Assembly (NCBI RefSeq): GCF_014839805.1
Contig: NC_051128.1
Span: 12,414,466-12,478,465 of the forward strand
Length of the DNA stretch: 64,000 nt
From: Manduca sexta
Taxonomy: Eukaryota; Arthropoda; Insecta; Lepidoptera; Sphingidae
Reading direction: 5' to 3'
Shown here: piece after piece, positions 59,085-64,000 of the stretch
Numbering within the stretch: position 1 is the first letter of the stretch
How the letters are laid out: every line of letters begins with the position of its first letter
Made by a program: the position numbers and the translations under genes
The notes under the pieces: model-generated
Databases searched by the model: none
Told to the model about the DNA's origin: nothing
The model's input: only the letters and a program-made list of their open reading frames with translations

Positions 59085-60235
59085 TGATTTATTTAGCGAA
59101 CAAAATAACACTTAAAAACTTAATTAAATTACTGAGAATATTTTACTATTTTCCACTGCCGAAGAAACCTAATAATTTACTTTTCATTCGTATACTTATA
59201 GAAATAGGATACCAACCAAATGATGAAAAAACATATTTTTATTATGATTTCTCCGAAAACCTTTCAGAGGTGCTCTGTACTTACATGAAAGAAAATTATT
59301 CGTAGAAATAAACCCTCATTATTTCAGCTTCGTAATATTATTCTTACAAAACAAATAATAGAAAAGCCGTAACAATGAAATCAAAAAAAATATGTAATTA
59401 AGTAAAGATCAAAAAGGTACGAAAAAATATTTACGTAAAAAATCTATTGTTCATTTTGCGTTAAATAATGAAAGTGAAATTATTTACGCGATAAAACTAT
59501 TGTTTATTTTGCGTTAAGTATTCAAAGAATGTTATTTGGCCTTGGTGTTCGCTTATCAATAACGCGACCTTGGTTATATTGGCTTTGATTGGGAAATATG
59601 TTTTTTGGTTTAGTGGCAGCATATATAACATGACTGGGAGGGCCTGGGCTCAATTCCGAGGTAAGGCAGGATTTTGTCACTTTTCTCTCACAATTTGCCC
59701 AGGATGGAATTCTCTCTAATTAAGTCTTAATTGCTAATTGTTTATGAGGGAAGTCGAGGTACAGCCATTGTGGACATGACCTATTAGTATAATAGACTAA
59801 ACAAACAGCGTGTATTGCTTGAAATCCAGTTGGCCTTTTCAACTTGGTTTATATTTGCCTAGACACTGAACGCGATTATGGAAAATATGACAAAAACTAG
59901 CATACTAGTTCATAGTTATACTTTTAAAAATAACACGACCCATCAAATTGTTTACGAGATAGCCGGGATGACTAAAATTATTTCAACTCGATAAGAAAAA
60001 AACAAGGATCTTAAATTGATAAAACGATTTTGTTTACTGATGCAAAAATATCATAAGTTTATTTTTTTCATCCTAATAAACGGAACGAAGCTATACACAT
60101 AGCGAGCGACTTGGACGGAAAGAGAAAAATATATTTACTTATAAAGAAAACTACCCTCGTACATACTATACAATGAAGACTATTTCAGACTAGATTTTGC
60201 ATACGGCTCCAACTGTGTTAACATAAATTTGAATT
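59085..60235. other. Intron 3 stretch, mostly unrecognised
   Basis: AT-rich. At about 59607-59705 a tRNA-like head (GGTTTAGTGGCAGC, GGGCTCAATTCCGAGG) suggests an old SINE; a short direct repeat (TATTGTTCATTTTGCGTTAA type) lies near 59445-59520. Confidence 0.4.
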
Positions 60236-60237
60236 TA

Positions 60238-60346
60238 AACAATACTTTGTAATTCAAAGTCTTGTTTCTACTGTTTATAGGCGGTCGTCTTGCTTACAAT
60301 CAGGCGAACGGCAAGCTCGTCTCGTCAAATAAAGCAATAAAAAAAA
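60238..60346 (-). repeat. Interspersed repeat E, reverse fragment
   Basis: ACTTTGTAATTCAAAGTC to CAAATAAAGCAATAAAAAA. Confidence 0.65.
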
Positions 60347-60872
60347 CGAATAAAAAATCATTACCGCCAACTAATTTCTTTGCTTGCCACCTCTTTGAAA
60401 TTGTTTCTAACCTAAACCAGAAAACTAGAAAGGTTTCTACGTCTCTATAGGACCCTTAACAACACAGACCGACTCTCTTGACCGGTTCTTACAAGTAAAC
60501 AACACATTCTATATTTGACGCACTCAAATATTAAAATGAATTTAATTAACACCAATACGACAACGAAAACAACATTAAATATATATTATGGACAAGTTTT
60601 ATAATATGGAGTAGGCAAGCTATAATATACTGATATCCTTATTCGCCGATTTGAATCTTGATCTCTCCGTAACGGGTCAACGCACTGGCGTCAGAATGCT
60701 GGCATTTAATGTAAACAGGATTTAAGTGCCATTTAATAACATTGAATGTCATGTAAAAGGCGTCTTTGAAATACGGTTTTTAAATGTAAACATTAAAAAA
60801 ACGTTGTAAAACTAGTAGCACTGCACACCTGTACCTATTCCGGTGGAATGTATAGGAATATTTTAAACTCAC

Positions 60873-60999
60873 CGGTGAGCGTGCACATCCTGCGGCTGTT
60901 GATGTCCTGCATCACCTGCCGCATCAGCCCGCCGAGCGCCTTCGCGTCGCCCGACGTCGACTGTTTCGAAAGCCACTCGCTCTCCAGCTCCATGGAGAG
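60873..60999 (-). CDS. Nprl2: Nprl2 coding exon 3
   Basis: Codes residues 120-161 plus one base of residue 162. It opens with LSMELESEWLS, aligned to human TTLELESSFVS, then an amphipathic helix (LGGLMRQVMQDINSRRMCTLT) matching the human segment that ends in GRCTL. The acceptor TAG is at 61002-61000 and the donor GTGAGT starts at 60872. The exon is 127 bp and GC-rich compared with the surrounding intron. It follows exon 2 in phase 0 and leaves phase 1. The pyrimidine tract before the acceptor is weak, but no better acceptor keeps the conserved residues in frame. Confidence 0.92.
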
Positions 61000-61181
61000 C
61001 TACCAGCGAGAATTTATGTTACTTTACTTTTTAATATCATGAGCTTAAATTATCGGGTTATTAATGACTGACGTAGTGATCTATGACTGGCTTTTCTAGT
61101 TGTAAACGTTCTTCTAGTTACGCTAAATTCGTTCTGGCTGAAAATTTACTGCCTCGGTGGCATTATTAATTAAAAAAATAG

Positions 61182-61262
61182 CATATATACATAAAATATG
61201 CGCGTTAAAAACGTGCAAATCATGATATGGAAAAAATATGAAGTATTTTACATTGATGTTTT
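61182..61262. repeat. Dispersed repeat N, reverse copy
   Basis: AAAAACGTGCAAATCATGAT and TTTTACATTGATGTTTTGCT, next to a 20-bp SINE head scrap at 61149. Confidence 0.65.
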
Positions 61263-61443
61263 GCTTTGTCACGGTACATTGAGTAACCATCTTCCCAATG
61301 TAGCATACATTTAATTCAAGAACTCTTTGTCCACAAATAAGTTTTCATTCCAAACCTTTTTCATAGTTCCGAATGAGCTATTTGGAGTGCAATGAATGAG
61401 TGAATGAATCTCTGCTAACAAATTTTCTATCTCTCAATCTAAG

Positions 61444-61627
61444 CTGAGATCAGCCGAGTACGCAAGAGATATTATAGTGCCCAAAAGTACGCAATATACG
61501 GGTGCACTCTCTGTTCCTTCACTCTCATAGTCCGGTGAGACGGCAATTCATGACCGGAGAGAGACCAGGCGCAGGCCCAACGGCTTTACATGCTTCCCAA
61601 GGCACGGGGATATCACACCGGCAATTA
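61444..61627 (-). repeat. SINE, family B, partial, beside Nprl2 exon 2
   Basis: Complement of the family B body (GCACTCTCTGTTCCTTCACT, GAGACCAGGCGCAGGCC) without the tRNA-like head. It ends about 15 bp from the exon 2 donor at 61642. Confidence 0.75.
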
Positions 61628-61642
61628 TCGAGTAATTCTTAC

Positions 61643-61799
61643 CAAATACTCAGTGAGCTTCTTGACGAGCGGCTCCAGGTGGACAGTCCTGGCCCACGCG
61701 TCGCACACGAAGCACAGATTAAAGTAATACGCATTGCGAGCGTACTTCTTGTTGTCTATGCGCACAGGGAAGCCCAGGATCTTGGAGCCGAGGAGAGTC
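61643..61799 (-). CDS. Nprl2: Nprl2 coding exon 2 (arginine-finger exon)
   Basis: Codes the last base of residue 67 through residue 119. The acceptor CACAG is at 61804-61800 and the donor GTAAGA starts at 61642. It contains NKKYARNAYYFNLCFVCDA, matching the conserved KKYSRNALLFNLGFVCDA stretch of human NPRL2. The arginine of ARNA is residue 88 here and aligns with human Arg78, reported as the arginine finger that stimulates Rag GTP hydrolysis. The end, LEPLVKKLTEYL, is also conserved. An antisense reading frame over this exon is a shadow. A SINE fragment in intron 2 ends about 15 bp from the donor. Confidence 0.95.
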
Positions 61800-61829
61800 C
61801 TGTGAAGTGAATTTGAGTTGATAAACCTT

Positions 61830-62530
61830 CAAATATAGCGTTATTACTAGCAGCCATTTTTTATTGTATAATTTAGATAACCAAATTTTTTCCAGAAAAA
61901 TATAAAGCGAGACTCTTACTCCGGAACAACATTTTTACGCATGGGAAACCCTGGGAAATCATTAATAAAAAATTTATGAATAATAATAAATAATCATATA
62001 CAGCTATTCTAAGTGCTCTGCTGAACATAGGCATCTGAAATATGATAAATATAGACTAAAATTATTATGGTCATTATATTATGATTATTTGATCTAGTAA
62101 GTTTCGCACTTCTGCTTAATGTGGGTACCGTACATTTCCCAAGTATAAAATAATCCTTTTCGGGAACCAGGATCAATCAAGATAAGTCCAGATTTTAATA
62201 GTACAAAGTCAGAAATAATTTCTAAAGAAAAATTAGTACCTATTTTCTTAATTTGTCATTAACATCTCGCTACTTGTTATCTTAATGCAAGTTAATTAAA
62301 GATATAATTAATTCAACATTAATAAAAATCAAGCTCCTTTTCATTAGATAACATTTAACACAAAATACTCCACTATCTTGAACTAACAACACTTTGTTGA
62401 TCATTAACTTGGCCTTCACAGTTCACATTTAAATTCGATAATGATCTTGATAAATATATTTATTAGACATATGCTATAATGGAACTGGTAACAAAGTAAA
62501 CAAAATGGAATATATTTTTATATTTGTATA
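61830..62530. other. Intron 1 stretch without recognised element
   Basis: AT-rich; nothing recognised. Confidence 0.35.
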
Positions 62531-62534
62531 AAAA

Positions 62535-63050
62535 TTAGCTTTTGCTACTGGCTTCGCCCACATGAAAACGTTTTTTTAGGGTTAAAGTCTAGCTATATAT
62601 TTTCCCTATTATTTAAAAGCGGCGATGGCCTAGTTGGTTGTGAAACAGACCAACGAGACAAATGTCCACAGGTTCAAATCCCAAGGGCACACAGCTCTGA
62701 CTTTTAAAAAAAAATATGTGTGTATTCTTTGTGAATTATCACTTGCTTTAACGGTGAAGGAAAACATTGTGAGGAAACCTGTACACTTGAGAAATTCTCT
62801 ATAGGAATTTTCAAGGTTGTGTGAAGTCTACCAATCCGCACTAGGCCAGAGTGTTGGACTAAGGCCTAATCCTTCTCAGTAGTAGAGGAGAGCTGTGCCC
62901 ATCAGTCGGACAGTATATAATACAGGGTTGATATTATTATTATATATTTTCCCACAATAAAAAGTAGATTATGTCTTTAAGGTTTCAAACTATCTCCAAA
63001 CCAAAATTCGTTAAAATCTGTTTGGTACTTTTTGAGGATTTTATTTTATA
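62535..63050. mobile_element. Helitron-like fragment split by a SINE
   Basis: Left part TTGCTACTGGCTTCGCCCAC to 62606; right part from 62945 with GTTTCAAACTATCTCCAAAC. TATATATTTTCCC occurs on both sides of the SINE as a likely target duplication. Confidence 0.65.
62613..62944 (+). repeat. SINE, family C, nested in a Helitron fragment
   Basis: Full length, some decay (GGTTCAAATCCC box intact), ATTATTATTAT tail. Confidence 0.85.
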
Positions 63051-63775
63051 ATATATAACTATGTTTTGTTTACACTTTCTACAATTTGTACTGAAAAATA
63101 TTCTCAGTGGTTCGTTTTAATGCTGAATAGCCATTGTTATTACTTAGTTTATTTTTTGCTGATTGTAAAACAATATAATGCATCATTAAGCGTAAATTTG
63201 ATACTTTTATTCATAAAGGCATTAACAAAAAATTTAAATCTTTAACAGAAAACAATTTCTAACACACTTTCATAGTTTATTAATAACAGAGAAAAAATAT
63301 AGTTGAGATTTATTAAATTCATTATGAATGTATATAATTACTTAAAAAAAAAAAACAAAAAGCCTTACCAGATTAAATCTAACTATTTTATAAATGGCAG
63401 TAAACTAACACAGAACACAAATCTTTTACATTTAGTAGTAATTATATCATTAACATAATATGCTAATAGACTGATTTACATATAATCATTCAAACATTGT
63501 TCATACAAATTATTATAATAAATATATTTTAAAGTGTATACTAATTGAGATAAATCTTGTAATAAGTGTATAAACAATACTAATGTGAATAAATAATACT
63601 TTTTACCATAGCTAATAAATTTTTTTTCTGATTTAATTTTTACCGCGAAAATAAATAGGTACGAAATAACTTTAGAGGTATATCAAATTGCAATTGGAAT
63701 GCGATAATTGTTTACCAAGTCATTTATCTTAATTGTTATGCGCCACATTAAAGTTATCGACAAGGAAATAAATCA
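63051..63775. other. Intron 1 stretch next to exon 1
   Basis: Very AT-rich; no element recognised. Confidence 0.35.
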
Positions 63776-63781
63776 ACTTAC

Positions 63782-63981
63782 ACAGTCAACGTGCATCGCT
63801 GCAGTTGCACTTTCGGTATAATGTAATGGCTCACTGTATCAAATATTTCTTTGGATATATAGTTTTCTGGCACTTGGCACGTTATTTTCGGTCCGGCAGT
63901 CGGATGGAATTCACACAGAAATATACAACGAATAGGCCCTTCCTGTCCGCATCCCTCGTAATATTTAACGTGCCCATCCAT
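63782..63981 (-). CDS. Nprl2: Nprl2 coding exon 1 (N-terminal longin-like region)
   Basis: Codes residues 1-66 and two bases of residue 67. It carries the family signature of a glycine/cysteine-rich start followed by [18 protein letters not shown] and then [15 protein letters not shown], as in the longin-like N-terminal domain that pairs with Nprl3. The ATG at 63981-63979 was chosen because it gives a start close to the short N-terminus of known Nprl2 proteins. The frame stays open upstream through a TTG to the window edge, so a start a few codons earlier, or a non-coding exon beyond the edge, cannot be excluded. The donor is GTAAGT at 63781. The exon is 200 bp, matching 66 codons plus two bases. 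Confidence 0.93.
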
Positions 63982-64000
63982 TGTTATCAATAGGAGAAAC

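Larger units (their letters stand above)
9416..63981 (-). other. Nprl2: Nprl2 gene locus, eight coding exons
   Basis: Whole coding span of the GATOR1 subunit Nprl2. With Nprl3 and Iml1/Depdc5 it forms the GTPase-activating complex for RagA/B at the lysosome and so turns TORC1 off during amino-acid starvation (established for the family). Eight exons were assembled by hand from similarity to NPRL2 proteins. All seven introns are GT-AG and phases match at each junction. The product is 403 residues against 380 in human. Introns 1 to 7 are about 1982, 643, 12055, 36313, 573, 1271 and 517 bp. No in-frame stop or frameshift was found, so the gene looks intact. The promoter and any 5' non-coding exon lie past the right edge. 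No second gene was recognised inside the introns. Confidence 0.95.

Noticed and set aside
61502..61810. 102-codon plus-strand open frame
   Set aside because: Made of a SINE family B fragment and the antisense of Nprl2 exon 2.

Overview
The window is nuclear DNA of an insect, almost certainly a moth or butterfly. It is AT-rich, packed with short mobile elements, and holds one recognisable protein gene, split by GT-AG introns. The lepidopteran call rests on the repeat families: tRNA-headed SINEs (one resembles the family called Metulj in Heliconius, named from memory), many small Helitron-type elements with TC...CTAG ends, and RTE-like LINE tails ending in TGATGATGA. No bacterial operon, CRISPR array, rRNA gene or true tRNA gene was seen.

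The gene is Nprl2, the GATOR1 subunit that restrains TORC1 when amino acids are scarce. It lies on the minus strand from the start codon at 63981 to the stop at 9416, in eight coding exons: 63981-63782, 61799-61643, 60999-60873, 48817-48681, 12367-12224, 11650-11566, 10294-10125 and 9607-9416. All seven junctions are GT-AG and keep phase, giving a 403-residue protein. Human NPRL2 has 380. The arginine matching the human arginine finger (Arg78) is present as Arg88. The coding sequence is about 1.2 kb inside a 54.6 kb locus. Introns 3 and 4 (12.1 and 36.3 kb) hold most of the mobile DNA. The promoter lies beyond the right edge.

Layout: 1-4250 is AT-rich, nearly repeat-free and non-coding, perhaps a neighbour's long 3' UTR. 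4250-9415 holds more AT-rich DNA, SINEs, a composite Helitron, and a seven-unit 62-bp tandem array just after the Nprl2 stop. 9416-12367 holds exons 8-5 with a SINE, a Helitron and a MITE in the short introns. 12368-48680 is intron 4: SINEs, two MITE families with target duplications, LINE tails, a GC-rich LINE-like island, a fold-back element in a TTAA site, and a 913-bp inverted-repeat transposon. 48681-61799 holds exons 4-2 and intron 3, including a Helitron with a four-unit heat-shock-element motif. 61800-64000 is intron 1 and exon 1.

Points most worth a second look: the heat-shock element in a small inverted-repeat island of a Helitron; mobile elements ending about 14-17 bp from three Nprl2 splice donors; the 62-bp array that repeats an ATTAAA hexamer in the presumed 3' UTR and was split by a Helitron; the 913-bp transposon with six copies of one 14-mer; and the fold-back element with an internal empty-site control. 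I did not find a clearly new gene system.
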